The notes under the pieces: generated by a model
Told to the model about the DNA's origin: nothing
Database searches by the model: none
What the model saw: only the letters and a program-made list of their open reading frames with translations
In this document: piece after piece, positions 10,324 through 20,206 of the stretch
How the letters are laid out: each line of letters starts with the position of its first letter
Numbering within the stretch: position 1 is the first letter of the stretch
Translations under genes and position numbers: made by a program
NCBI GenBank assembly: GCA_029747015.1
Contig: JAKOGI010000124.1
Location: 638,501 to 702,500, forward strand
Direction: 5' to 3'
Length of the DNA stretch: 64,000 nucleotides
From: Carnegiea gigantea
Lineage: Eukaryota; Streptophyta; Magnoliopsida; Caryophyllales; Cactaceae

Positions 10324-11127
10324 GAGAGTCGAGTGCTGAGAATAGACACGGTCATTTGAGCATTCTTGAGCAAAAGAGAAGTCGAGATTCTCCATTTCTC
10401 TATGAGCAAGCATATCTAATGATCTTAGCTTAAATCCCTCTTTAGTCTTTCCATTATTATATTTCCACTTTCAAGCTTTCAATGAAAGAAATTTCTCAGT
10501 AGAAAACATTATTCAATTGAATCTTATATCTTAAATATTATAATTTCTTGATTAAAGTCTTACTATCCTTTAAAAATATATAAAAGTTAATTAGTAACTA
10601 TGGTCCGAGGTAGGAAACGAAATGATTCTATGTTGTAACAGATCTCAGAAAGGTGGGGTTGAGATTAGCAATCTCTATAAACCGGAAGCTAGAAGAACGC
10701 CGAAGTCCAGCGCAGACTAAGTTCAGGTAATGGTCGAAACTCTCTAATTAAGCTTTAATTATTTTGCTAACATGGTAGGCCGTTAATCGCAGAAAATATA
10801 ACATTTATGATATAAGTATTAGATTGTGATTACTAGTATCAGTAAATTCATTATAAGAAGTCCAAACAGAAATATAAGCTTAGTTTTATTTAAAAGTCCC
10901 AAAAAGTTGAGTACTTGCATTAAACCTCATTTTGGGCAGAAATAGCAGATCCAGAAAGTTCAGGGACTAAGTTGTAAAGAAAAACTTTAGAAATTAAGTA
11001 TTTCATAAAATATTGACCCCTGATAATAGTTTACCTAAAATAGTAGGCACTTGTGAATGCGTTCTTAAAAAGTTGACCCTTAAAAATTATTTCCATAAAA
11101 TCCAGGTACCCCAAAGTTGTAAATTGT
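10324..11127 (+). other. Pararetrovirus leader, right arm (insertion 1)
   Basis: No gene is seen. This is transcribed leader of the virus. Its counterpart in insertion 2 is 11938-12605 in reverse orientation. From about 10915 to 11127 it is an imperfect inverted repeat of the left end of the insert (2618-2830). It ends ...gttgtaaattgt, directly followed by the host sequence gataaaaatatt. Confidence 0.65.
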
Positions 11128-11349
11128 GATAAAAATATTGCCTGTTATGTATTTACAAGATTCATGGATCAAGTATCTAAGAAGAGATGTTAATGCTAGA
11201 TCTGTTGTGTCCAATGTTCTCAATGGTACAGCTCTGTTGGCCCAATTTTTGGGCCAATTCCATTAGTTTCTCGGTTATTTGCGATTTAAATAGTCTAGTG
11301 CAATGGAATTAACTCGAATCTTGTATGTGCCCATTTCCAAAGTCATAAC

Positions 11350-11937
11350 CTATATCACATTGCAAATTTATGAGATGACCAAAAGGTACAATAAGCAAAG
11401 TACGTAGCACGAATACATTTTTTTGGAGCTAAGATATACGACAAATTATATTTAGTATAGGCACTTCTAAACTAATTGCAAAATCGCTTAAAGGCAAATC
11501 TTCTGCAACTTTATAGTGTAGTGGACTAAAGAAACTTGTGTCAACCACTTAGGAATAGGTAAGTGTTTATGCCAATGCCACAAAGTTTTATTTTTGTTTG
11601 TTAAAAATGTTATTAATTTATTTTTTTCTCCTATAATCGTACTATGTCTAGGATATATTTTTTTCAGTTTGTCACTGAATGTTGGTAGAATCTACTATTG
11701 TCGATGAAAATTTGGTAAAAAAACTAATCTAATGGCATATTAAAAATAAACAAATAACTTGGTGGTATATTCTTGCCAAAACACTAAGGCATGAAGAGAG
11801 AAAAAATAACTTAGCCACATTTTTGAAAAAAAATGCAAAACTTAATGGCAATTATGGACATGAGTCAGATAAAATTATAATGTACTAGTATATATGTTTT
11901 TTTATTAGGGGGTCAAAACCCTCAAGAAGGGAGCAAT
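11350..11937 (-). other. SDR copy 1, intron 2
   Basis: This host DNA matches intron 2 of intact copy 3 (48638-49340). It starts just upstream of the exon 3 acceptor and ends at the exon 2 donor region, where pararetrovirus insertion 2 interrupts it. The last host bases before that insertion are aagggagcaat (11927-11937). No feature other than AT-rich intron sequence is seen. Confidence 0.75.
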
Positions 11938-12605
11938 TTGCGACTCTGGGGTACCCTGATTCTATGGAAATAATTTTCAAGGGTGAACTTTTTTAAAATG
12001 TATTCCCAAGTACCTATGATTTTGGGTAAACTATTAACAGGGGATAATATTTTATGAAATAGTTACTTTATAAGGTTTTTCTTTGTAACTTGCTCCCTGA
12101 GCTTTCTGAATTTGCTATTTTTGCCCAAAATGAGGTTTAAAGCGCAAATACTCAACTTTTTGGGACTTTTAATAAAATTAAGCTCATATTCTTGTTTGGA
12201 CTCTCTATGATGACTTTATTGGTGCTAATAATCACAATCTACTATTTATATCATAAATATATTTTCTGTGATTAACAGCCCACCATGCTTAGCAAAATAA
12301 TTAAAGCTAATTAGAGAGTTTCTACAATTACTCGAACTTAGCCGGCGCTGGACTCTGGTGTTTCTCTAGCTTCCAGTTTACAAAGATTGCTAATCTCAAC
12401 CCCACCTTCTTTAGATCAGATACAATATAGATCCGTTTTGTTTCCTACCTTGAACCGTAGTCACTAATCAAGTTTTATATATTTTAAAAGATAATAAGAC
12501 TTTAATCAAGAAATTACAATATGTAAGACATAAGGTTCAATTGAATAATGTTCCCTACTTTAAAAATTTCTTCTATTGAAAGCTTAAAAGTGGAAATATT
12601 CTAAA
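11938..12605 (-). other. Pararetrovirus 3' leader in insertion 2
   Basis: Reads in reverse of 10460-11127 with about 85-90% identity by eye; shared landmarks include the block gtagaccg/ggccgttaatcgcag and the end ...cgcaaatt next to host DNA. At about 12600-12612 it joins directly to sequence just after the capsid knuckle, so everything from the movement protein to the promoter has been deleted in this copy. Confidence 0.75.
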
Positions 12606-14566
12606 CTTTCCAAGGTTTCAATTAGTTTGTTATTCTTCCTCGTTTTGCATTCATTAGCATAATGTCCCACTTCTCCACATGCCCAGCATTTGCAATTGTT
12701 TTTTCCTGCTGGACAATAAACTGCTTTCCTATAAAATCTACATTTTTTAGGACTTGGCTTGTTATAATATTTTCTCCTATATTTTTCTCCCCGTTGCTTA
12801 TTAAAGCTCTTTTTCTTATAAAACTTTCTTTTTCGTCTTCTCTCAGGTTCTTTTCTCCATTAGTGAGGTGAATCCCAACAAGTTAGTAATTGCTTCTTAA
12901 TTTTCTTTTGCTTTTGGAGATCAAGACATTGATCATTGATCCATTTTTTTAGATAAGAGATTCTAGAACCAAGGTATCAATAGCATCTACTCGTTCGAGA
13001 TATGTAATGTATATTTCATTGATTATGGAATTTATAGGATATGGTAATTTGTTATAAAATATACCAAGATTGGTTTTATTGTGCCCAATTTTGCCATTCT
13101 TTTGTTTTTTCTTCGAAATCAAGTTTAGCTCCGATGAAATCGGTTTCAATTTCTTTACATAGATTTTTAAATATTGCAGTTGGTGTCTCCATCATTCTTA
13201 AGGTATTTTTACCTTCTTCAGTTAATGAATCATACCAGTCAGTTATAGTGCCAGAAAAGCTATGTTCGATATAATTTAATAAATTGGCAGCAGTTCATGT
13301 AGTATTTAAGTTTAAGATACTATTCATACCTCTTTTCCAATACTCAAATATTTCTTCTCTATTACGGGCTCCATCAATGTTTAAAATATATCGTGTTTGA
13401 CTAATTAGAGTAAGGCCAATTTCTTCGAAAGTTGTGGTTTTTCTTGGGACAAGTCCAAAGGAAAAATTGGTTGTACGTCTTGCTGGAACGTATCTAGGTC
13501 TTAAGAAATGAGTATTTTTCCTATAAGGTTCACCGAATTCTTTAGGCTTAGGAACTACAATGTTAGCGAGATTGGTCTCGGTTTCATATGAGTCAATCTC
13601 TTCTCTAATTTCATTAATCTCATCCTTAGCAGGCATTTTACCATATTTTTTTAATCTAATTTTTGTTTAATTTCTTTTAATGGTAATGCATTAAGATCAT
13701 CAAGTTTAATAAGGTTCATTTGCTGATATATTTCTTTTTCTAACTGGACATTATTAGTCTCTTTATTAGCATCCGATAATACATCATGTTTTTCACTAAT
13801 TGCGCTCATAATTTTGTTTAGTTCTTCTGGGTTTTGCTCTTTGTCGAACATATTTTGTAGTTCATCAAGAGTATATTGCTTATACTCCATCTTTTTCTTC
13901 TTTCACTGCTTTTGCGCCCGATTTTTCATCTGATTCTTTTGGATTTTTATCTCCTGTAAAAAAATGGAATCTTATTTTTTAGGTTTTGGAAATGATATTT
14001 ATGCTAAAAAGGAGTACTAACACTAGAAGTAATTTTTACTGCTATGCCTTACTTTGTTAACTAGTTAAAGGAGGATTACAGATATCTGCTTCTCAAGCTC
14101 TTTTACTTCGGTCTTTATTTTAGCTAATTCTGTTTTTAATTCTAAAACTATATCAGTGATATAGTTTAATTGTTGTGCTAATGGAGAAAGTCCCTTCAGT
14201 GAGTGAATAATGTGAGAATAATTTGGTCCAGGGCAAGCAGGGGATGATTCAACATTAATCATAGTTAAACATAGTTAATTATCTTAATCAATCATTAATT
14301 AGCATAATTATCTCAATTATTTTTGCACACCTGGCTCTAATACCAATTGAAAGAGGACTTCGAGAAGTACTAGTGAGCAAAATATTACAAACACAAATTT
14401 AGATTTTTCGAAAGTAAGTTTTTAAGTATTGAGGGCAGATTTGCAAATATAAAAAGTATAGGGTATTTGTGCAAAATAGGTGAACAGTGAATATGGCCCT
14501 TTTTGCTAGTTACTATAACATACAAGATACCTTATAATTAGTTATCAATTAGAGGGCCCTTAAAAT
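12606..14566 (-). pseudogene. Pararetrovirus copy B: leader, N-terminal region, capsid and knuckle
   Basis: On the minus strand from 14566: a leader whose sequence differs clearly from copy A and insertion 1; the primer site (14332-14345); a 65-residue coiled-coil frame (14262-14065); a charged frame (13890-13651); a 113-residue frame (13636-13295) with an Arg-rich stretch followed by a TRYILNIDGARN block of the capsid N-terminus; a shortened capsid core (13149-12949, missing the Tyr-rich helix); and the knuckle near 12650-12720. Frames are more open than in insertion 1, which suggests a different source strain or age. It ends at the deletion junction near 12605. Confidence 0.75.
14332..14345 (-). 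promoter_or_regulatory. tRNA-Met primer binding site (copy B)
   Basis: On the minus strand the site reads TGGTATTAGAGCCA, one base from the tRNA-Met complement (T for C at position 7). It proves that copy B is an independent viral left end, not a continuation of copy A. Confidence 0.8.
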
Positions 14567-16804
14567 ATTTTACGATAAACAGAGGATACCTCTATGTAAT
14601 TTATCCATGCACTTTTTATCCTTGTTATGCTTAAGGATTTTTTCCAAATTAATGAGATTAACTTCTCCCATATCATACTCACAGTTTTTGATTTCTAGAT
14701 CTCCTTCCATCATCTCACAAACATACTTGCTCTTTATTTGAGAGATAGATTTTTTATAGATCATATTTTTTTGGATTATGGGAAGGACCCAATGTCCTTT
14801 GACTTCCTTGTTATCATTATCTACAACAAACTCTTCTCCTTGAAGATCATCAAGACTAATCGAGTTGCTTTCCATCATATGATTTGTTTCTTCATAATCA
14901 CTTTCTTCACATTCATTGTTCAAGATAATTTCAGCAATTCCTTTGTTGTTATTTAGGGCTAGGTCTAGTACCTCATCTTCGCTAAACTTAACATAATCTA
15001 GGCTGCCCAAGGTTTCAATTAGCTTGTTATTCATCCTATTTTTGCATTCATTAGCATAATGTTCTCCTTCTCCGTATGTCCAGTATTTGCAGTTATTTTT
15101 TCCTGTAACACAATAAACTGCTTGTCTAGAAAATCTACGTTTTTTAGGACTCGGTTTATTCTAATATTTTCTTCTATATTTTTCTCTTCTTTGCTTTTAA
15201 AGCTCTTCTTCTTATAAAATTTTCTTTCTCGCCTCCTTTCAGGTTCTTTTCTCTATTGGTGAGGTGAATCTCGACAAGTTAGGAATTACTTCTTAATTTT
15301 CTTTTGCTTTTTGAGATTAAGACATTGATCATTGACCCATTTTCTTAAATAAGAGATTCTCGAACCAAGGGTATCAATGACATCTGCACGTTCAAGATAT
15401 GCAATATACTTTTCATTAATTATGGAATTTATTGAATGTGGCAATTTGTCATAGAACATACCAAGATTGGTTTCATAATGCCCAATTTTGTAATAATATT
15501 GACTAAATTTAGCAATATAATTTTTCAGATATCTCATATTCCATAATTCCATATTATAAATCTTTCTCTGCCATTCTCTTGCCTTTTCTTCAGAATCAAG
15601 TTTAGCTCCGATAAACTCAATTTTGATTTCCTCGCATAAATTTTTGAACATTGAACCTGGTGTTTCCATCATTCTTAATGTATTTTTATCATTTTCATTT
15701 AAGGAATCATCTCAGTCAGCTACAGTACCGGAGAAACTATGTGTAATGTAATTTAGGAAATTTACAGCAGTTTAGGTAGTATTTAGGTTTAAGATACTAT
15801 TTATGCCTCTTTTCCAATGTTCAAATATTTCTTCTCTATTATGGGCTCCATCTATGTTTAAGATGTATCCCGTCTGACTAATTGGCGTAAGGCCAACTTC
15901 TTCAAAGATTGTAGTTTTCCTTGGGATGAAGCTAAAGGAAAAATTGATTGTACGTCCTGCTAGAAGTCACCCAAGTCTTATAAAATGAGTATTTCTTTTA
16001 GAAGGTTCACTAAATTCTTCAAGTTTAGAAACAAAATTGTTAATCAGATTGGTTTCTATTTTACCTAAGTCGAGTTCTTCTCTAATTTCATTAATCTCAT
16101 CTTCAATAGCCATTTTATCATATTTTTTATCCAATTTTCTTTTAATTTCTTCCATGGGTATAGCATTAAGATCTTTTAGCTTGATTAGGTTCATCTGCTG
16201 ATATATTTCTTCTTCTAATTAGACATTATTAGTTTCTTCATTATCATTAGATAATACGTCATGTTTATTACTAATTGCATCTATAATTTTGTTTAATTCT
16301 TCTGGGTTTTGTTCTTTCTCAAACATATTCTATAGTTCTTCAAGAGTATATTGCTTATACTAGATATTCTTCTTCCTTTTCTACTTTTTTAGCCAATTTT
16401 TCACCTAATTTTTCTCCTACTTTTTTTTGGATTTTTATATCGTGCAAAGAAAATGGCTTCTTATTTTTTGGATTTTGGAATGAATATTTATGCTGAAATG
16501 GAGTACTAATAGTAGAAGTAACTTTTCTACTATGTCTTACTTCGTTAACTAGAGAAAGATGAATCACAGATAATTGCTTCTTAAACTCCTCGAATTCAGT
16601 CTTAATTTAAGCTAATTCTGCTTTTAATTCTAAAATTATATCAGTGATATAATTTAATTGAGATGCTACAGGAGAAATGCCTTCTGGTGAGTGAACAATA
16701 TGAGAATAATTCGGTCCCGGGCAAGCAGGTGATGACTCAAGTATTAATTACAGTTAATTAGCTTAGTTAATCCTTAATTAGCTTAATTATCTTAATTATT
16801 TTTT
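14567..16804 (-). pseudogene. Pararetrovirus copy A: N-terminal region, capsid, knuckle, start of movement protein
   Basis: Minus strand, in order: N-terminal frame 16567-16355; charged frame 16194-15967; capsid core 15672-15286 (128 residues, with the Tyr-rich helix, MFYDKL motif and SRISYLRKW helix intact); knuckle near 15060; then a 154-residue frame 15034-14570 that runs from the acidic capsid tail into the movement protein (MEGDLEI, GEVNLINLEKIL). The movement protein is cut at about 14570, where copy B starts. This copy shows best that capsid and movement protein lie in one continuous frame, capsid first. Confidence 0.8.
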
Positions 16805-16810
16805 GTCACG

Positions 16811-16824
16811 TGGCTCTGATACCA
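16811..16824 (-). promoter_or_regulatory. tRNA-Met primer binding site (copy A)
   Basis: On the minus strand it reads TGGTATCAGAGCCA, a perfect match to the initiator tRNA-Met complement, 260 bases inside the left end of the insert, the same distance as in insertion 1. Confidence 0.9.
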
Positions 16825-17083
16825 GTTGAGAGAGGGCTTCGAGTAGTATTTATAAGAAAATTTTCACATGCACAAATTTTAGATTTTCAAAAGTAAGTTT
16901 TTAAGGATTTGGGTTAAAATACAAATATGAACGTTTCAAGGGCTAAAATGAAAATAAAGACAGTGAACGGTCCCCTTAAAATAGTTTCCATAGAATATTG
17001 CCCCTTTTAAATATATTCTAATAATATGGTCCCCTACTTATAATTTCCATACAAAATGAGGTATCTGGCTGTAATATTTTCAA
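16825..17083 (-). other. Pararetrovirus leader, left arm (copy A)
   Basis: Matches 2618-2874 in reverse at about 90% identity by eye. Read inward from 17081 it starts gaaaatattac, exactly as insertion 1 does. Blocks in it are imperfect inverted repeats of 11938-12170 at the other end of the same insert. Confidence 0.7.
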
Positions 17084-17087
17084 AAGG

Positions 17088-17648
17088 GAGCAATACCCTG
17101 ATCTCTTGGAATGACCAAAGAGGGAGGGGATGACCAAAGAAGAGTTTGGATGAGGTGATTCGAGAGGACTTAAAAGTTATGAGGTTGATAGAGGACATGG
17201 CTCAGGATTGAAGATTATGGCGGGACATGATTAAGATTTTAGATCTCAGAGAGATGGCCTCGTAGTTGTCTTTTGGTATGTCTTTTTTCCGTATGTCGTG
17301 TTTGTATGCAGGTAGTACATACATATAAGAAGAGACATTGTTTGTCTACCTCTGTTTGTTAAGGTATAGTACCTTCCTCTGCTATGTCGTACTTATGTTC
17401 ACATAGTTACTGCCACCAGATTTATTAGTATTTCTTAATTCATTCCCTGCTGCTTATCCTTAGTTTTTTTTGCTATAAAATGTTTTCGCAAAATCCTTCT
17501 GCTATATTTTGGTGGATCTCTTGGAATCAGCCTCTCTAGGGGCAAGGATGCCGATAGAGGTAAGGTTGCCTATATCTGGATTTCCCCAGACCCAGCGGGA
17601 CTCACACTGGAAGTTATGGTTGTTGTGTTGTTGAGCAATACCCTAATC
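17088..17648 (+). mobile_element. 5'-truncated LINE (RTE/L1-like 3' end)
   Basis: The element 17104-17632 is flanked by gagcaataccctgatc (17088-17103) and gagcaataccctaatc (17633-17648), a 16-bp target duplication with one mismatch. Its first 150 bases encode, with interruptions, the tail DEVIREDLKVMRLIEDMAQD that is typical of plant LINE reverse-transcriptase polyproteins, followed by a non-coding tail ending in cacactgg and TTG-rich simple sequence, the usual 3' end of such elements. It is a dead fragment. It sits on the donor side of SDR copy 1 exon 2, about 20 bases from pararetrovirus insertion 2. Confidence 0.75.
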
Positions 17649-17763
17649 AATTGATCCATAGCTGCCTTGGATGTAACGTAGGCCACAACACCCGTAATCT
17701 GCCCTTTATTAAGGCGAGCAATAGAAGATATGTTCATAACTAAACCTTCTATATTTGCATCAC
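17642..17763 (-). pseudogene. SDR copy 1, exon 2 remnant
   Basis: This matches the 3' half of exon 2 of copy 3 (49341-49462) and includes the codons for the catalytic Tyr-x-x-x-Lys region. About 110 bases of the 5' half, together with the intron 1 acceptor, are deleted: the match breaks after gcatcac at 17763 and resumes in intron sequence. This exon cannot be spliced in as in copy 3. Confidence 0.8.
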
Positions 17764-18526
17764 AGTGTTCAATTTCTATATAAGAAAGTAACTAAAAGAA
17801 TCTGTATGCATAAATCTTTGTTCATAGAGTTTAATAGAGAAAACATTGTGTGCATCAAGAGACGTAGCCCTTCCACAAAAGATAGGGGTAGACTTATCTA
17901 TAATCATTAATTACTATCAAATGAATGTACTTTTAAACGCTTATTTGTATGGTGAGTATGACAAGAATGAATTGAATCAAAGTTCATGCAATTGTTTTGA
18001 CCGCAAGATTTAATTAGTTTAAGATTTTATCCAAAATTTTCAGGAAAATTTATATAATCTTTAGGATAGACACTCATAAAAATTAATTAGAACTTATAAA
18101 ATTTAAGAAAACTATAAAAAAATACTTCTATATGAAATTTCAAAATTTGACGTTGTTTGGCAATACTAAAAATATCATATACTTAGAGATGGTGCAATAG
18201 TGGAAAGGCAAACAAGTCATACGTCGTCAAGACACCTTAAACTCTCTAGTCTCTACAACTACAACTGGCTAGGTTGACTCATCATGTGCCTCAACTCGTA
18301 GTCCAAAAGATTGAGAATCTTTTATGCCGCCAGATTTTTAAAGAGCTCTCATATGCATAGCAAGGCTTACTCTGGAAGGATATATAAAAGCATATGCATG
18401 GCAAGTGCCATGCACATTTGGTTGCATGGGATCGATGGATAATAAATTATATATGCTTCCTAAATTGCTTATACTAATAAATACCACTAGTTCAAAGCTT
18501 CCAATCATTAAAAAAAGAGAGATTAC
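17764..18526 (-). other. SDR copy 1, intron 1
   Basis: Matches intron 1 of copy 3 (49571-50358) with small changes; the GT donor next to exon 1 is kept at 18525-18526. No other feature is seen. A plus-strand frame overlapping this and exon 1 (18405-18878) is the antisense of the exon. Confidence 0.75.
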
Positions 18527-18871
18527 CCCGGACACCAGCATTGTTAACAAGAGCATCGACACAGCCGAAAGCATTCCAAGCCCTCTGCACCGTGGCATCG
18601 ATCACCCGACCTTCTGCAGTGACATCGAGCTCAACCCCAACGGCCCTTACAACGCCCGTGGCGTTGATTTCGTCGCAGAGGGTTTTGAAGGGTCGGTGCG
18701 GCGAGCGGAGGCGATTATAAGGCAACCGGCTTTCGCAAGGTCCAGGCAAAATTATAGGCCGAGGCCGGAGGAAGGTCCGGTTACCGTCACCACCTTCCCT
18801 GCCAAATCAAACCTCATTCACCATTGCTCAAGCACTCTTGTGATTTTCACCGCCTTCTTGATCTCCGCCAT
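18527..18871 (-). pseudogene. SDR copy 1, exon 1, with nonsense codons and a frameshift
   Basis: It aligns with exon 1 of copy 3 (346 nt) but is one base shorter. The start ATG is at 18871-18869. Codon 18 is TGA where copy 3 has CGA; the dinucleotide-binding motif is changed to TGPSSGLG; a TAA follows it; and a one-base deletion near codon 62 shifts the frame. The later part still reads LVNNAGVRG in another frame. The gene is dead at several points, independent of its insertions. Confidence 0.9.
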
Positions 18872-18952
18872 TAACTAATTGTTGTTTGCTTCGTACGCCA
18901 CTTGTTAGGTGAGAACACAATTGCGCTTAGCACCAAATCAATGAGTGTTTGG

Positions 18953-18961
18953 TATTTATAG
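18953..18961 (-). promoter_or_regulatory. TATA box of SDR copy 1
   Basis: Minus strand CTATAAATA, about 82 bases upstream of the former ATG. The same box at the same distance lies before copy 3 (50786-50794). Confidence 0.65.
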
Positions 18962-18994
18962 ATGCTTAATTTCAACTATTATCTTGATTTTATG

Positions 18995-19029
<35 letters not shown>

Positions 19030-19859
19030 TGATTGCTGAAAATCATTGCACGCCAACTCAAATCATTGCACGATATGATGTAAAATCAGTCACTATCAAG
19101 TTATCAACCCATCAAACAGCTAGCATATTGGGTAAAACACTTACGTTCACCTATCAAGCACATCAAACAAATATTCTGCCCAAAAAATTAAATAATGTCG
19201 TATTCATTTTTGGTTCAGAAGAACTTACTTTCAACAAGCAATTTACTAGAGAACATAAATTGTGTGCTCTCCTATTAATGAAATTAGGTGAAATAAGAAC
19301 TCCATAAGAGAAAATTGATTGGAATAGATAGGAGCATGTGATGAATTTTAATATTGGTTTCTCTGCATGTAAAGATGTCTGTAGGCTGGCTACATTCGAA
19401 TGTTATCAGCCCTCGCATAAGCAGGGCACTAGGAGTTATTGTTGGAGTAGCCCATGCAAAATGCTTCAATTGTATGGCTCGAATTGAGCAAGGTATATGG
19501 GTCACATATCAATCTTTTATTTATTCATAACATCTATAGCTACTCACTTACCAATCAAAGCGGCTAAATATTGCGTGCGTGCACGCACACACACATACAC
19601 ATATGTATACACACAATAACAACAATTCCCAATACAGGTCCCACTTTCGCATGGTTTGGGAAGATCTAGATATAAGCAGCCTTACTTCTGTATACATGAC
19701 TGCATGACACATACACGCGCACACACACTTACATGTGTGTGTGTGTATGTGTGTGTGTGTGTGTGTGTCGCTTATGTGATATTTGATTGATTATAATTTA
19801 ATGGAACAAACATTACTATGCAATTAGGATTAAATAGCTAGTCATAGTCACAAGATAGT
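18962..19859. repeat. Duplicated upstream region of SDR copy 1, with microsatellites
   Basis: This region matches 51775-52675 upstream of copy 3. It contains an (AT)n run (about 18991-19029), a CA-rich stretch (19585-19620) and a (GT)n run (19733-19769). The central part 19284-19505 is noted separately. No complete gene is seen. Confidence 0.7.
19284..19505. other. Open stretch conserved between the two SDR upstream regions
   Basis: The minus strand is open for 73 codons here, and its counterpart at 52042-52269 is open for 75 codons, sharing FAWATPTITP and SQPT blocks. The plus strand is also open in the core (GVIVGVA and IWVTY blocks). Base composition is less AT-rich than the surroundings. 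I do not recognise the protein in either direction. It could be an exon fragment captured before the duplication, or an old transposon piece. Confidence 0.25.
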
Positions 19860-20172
19860 TGTTACGTTCAAGAACAAATTCAACCAAAAGTTTAAACTGA
19901 TGATTTAAGGCCAATAATAGATTTATACTCTAACACGCCCCTCATGTGATTGCCTGTTGGTCTTGAAGCGCGGATGCTGCAAAAGCTTCACTTACCTTGT
20001 GCAATAAATGAATATGGGGGTTGCTGATATTTAGACTCAAGATCTCTCGCTCAGAAAGGCTCTGATATTGTGTTTAAGAATCAACTCAACCGAAAGCTTG
20101 TTCAAGAGTTAACTGAACCAAAAGCTTAAGTTGATGGTTGAAGGCCCATGAATAAGTTTATGCTCTAACATG
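19860..20172 (-). mobile_element. TRIM-like short LTR element
   Basis: Two short direct repeats frame this stretch; both contain a caactcaaccraaagctt-like block and end in an atgctctaaca or atactctaaca block (near 19865-19937 and 20070-20170). Between them, next to the right repeat, lies a tRNA-Met-like primer site on the minus strand (an AATATCAGAGCC version of TGGTATCAGAGCC, near 20060-20073). Apparent target duplications are ttgtt and ttatt. There is no coding capacity. The same element is at 52678-52979 upstream of copy 3, so it was present before the duplication. Confidence 0.5.
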
Positions 20173-20206
20173 TTATTTGCGACACTTTCCTATAACCAAA
20201 CAAGAC

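Larger units (their letters stand above)
2618..11127 (+). mobile_element. Endogenous pararetrovirus (Caulimoviridae), insertion 1, full-length but decayed
   Basis: The insert is 8510 bp; removing the later solo LTR and its extra target copy leaves about 7.2 kb, a normal caulimovirid genome length. Order on the plus strand: leader left arm, tRNA-Met primer site (2875), coiled-coil region, capsid, CCHC knuckle, 30K-type movement protein, aspartic protease, reverse transcriptase, RNase H, a further frame, promoter with TATA box (10314), and the leader right arm. No integrase is seen. Stops and frameshifts interrupt every part, so it is a fossil. The order capsid then movement protein recalls cavemoviruses and solendoviruses; badnaviruses and petuviruses place the movement protein first. 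The genus is not settled. Confidence 0.85.
2559..11349 (-). pseudogene. SDR copy 1, exon 3, split by pararetrovirus insertion 1
   Basis: Exon 3 of the first SDR copy reads on the minus strand from 11349 (after an acceptor ...tatag) to 11128, and resumes at 2617 to end at a stop codon at 2559-2561. Comparison with intact copy 3 (48637-48359) fixes both edges. The pararetrovirus 2618-11127 lies between the halves, with host sequence gataaaaa at the right edge and aataaaaa at the left edge as the apparent target duplication. The encoded part is the SDR C-terminal third, which carries the substrate-side helices and the end of the Rossmann fold. The insertion alone destroys the gene. Confidence 0.85.
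11938..17083 (-). mobile_element. Endogenous pararetrovirus, composite insertion 2
   Basis: A 5.1-kb insert in reverse orientation, flanked by the host sequence aagggagcaat at 11927-11937 and again at 17084-17094 (an 11-bp apparent target duplication). It consists of two head-to-tail partial genomes. Copy A (17083 down to about 14567) runs from the left end of the virus through primer site, capsid and knuckle into the movement protein. Copy B (about 14566 down to 11938) runs from a second leader and primer site through the capsid to the knuckle, then jumps near 12605 to the 3' leader. Neither copy has protease, reverse transcriptase or RNase H. Its outer ends are at the same viral positions as the ends of insertion 1. 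Confidence 0.85.

Noticed and set aside
2618..17083. Interpretation of the two virus inserts as gypsy retrotransposons
   Set aside because: There are no LTRs and no integrase; a 30K movement protein and the caulimovirid capsid and polymerase motifs are present.
18405..18878. 157-residue plus-strand frame
   Set aside because: It is the antisense of SDR copy 1 exon 1; the equivalent antisense in copy 3 (50202-50579) is also open because of codon bias of the sense strand.
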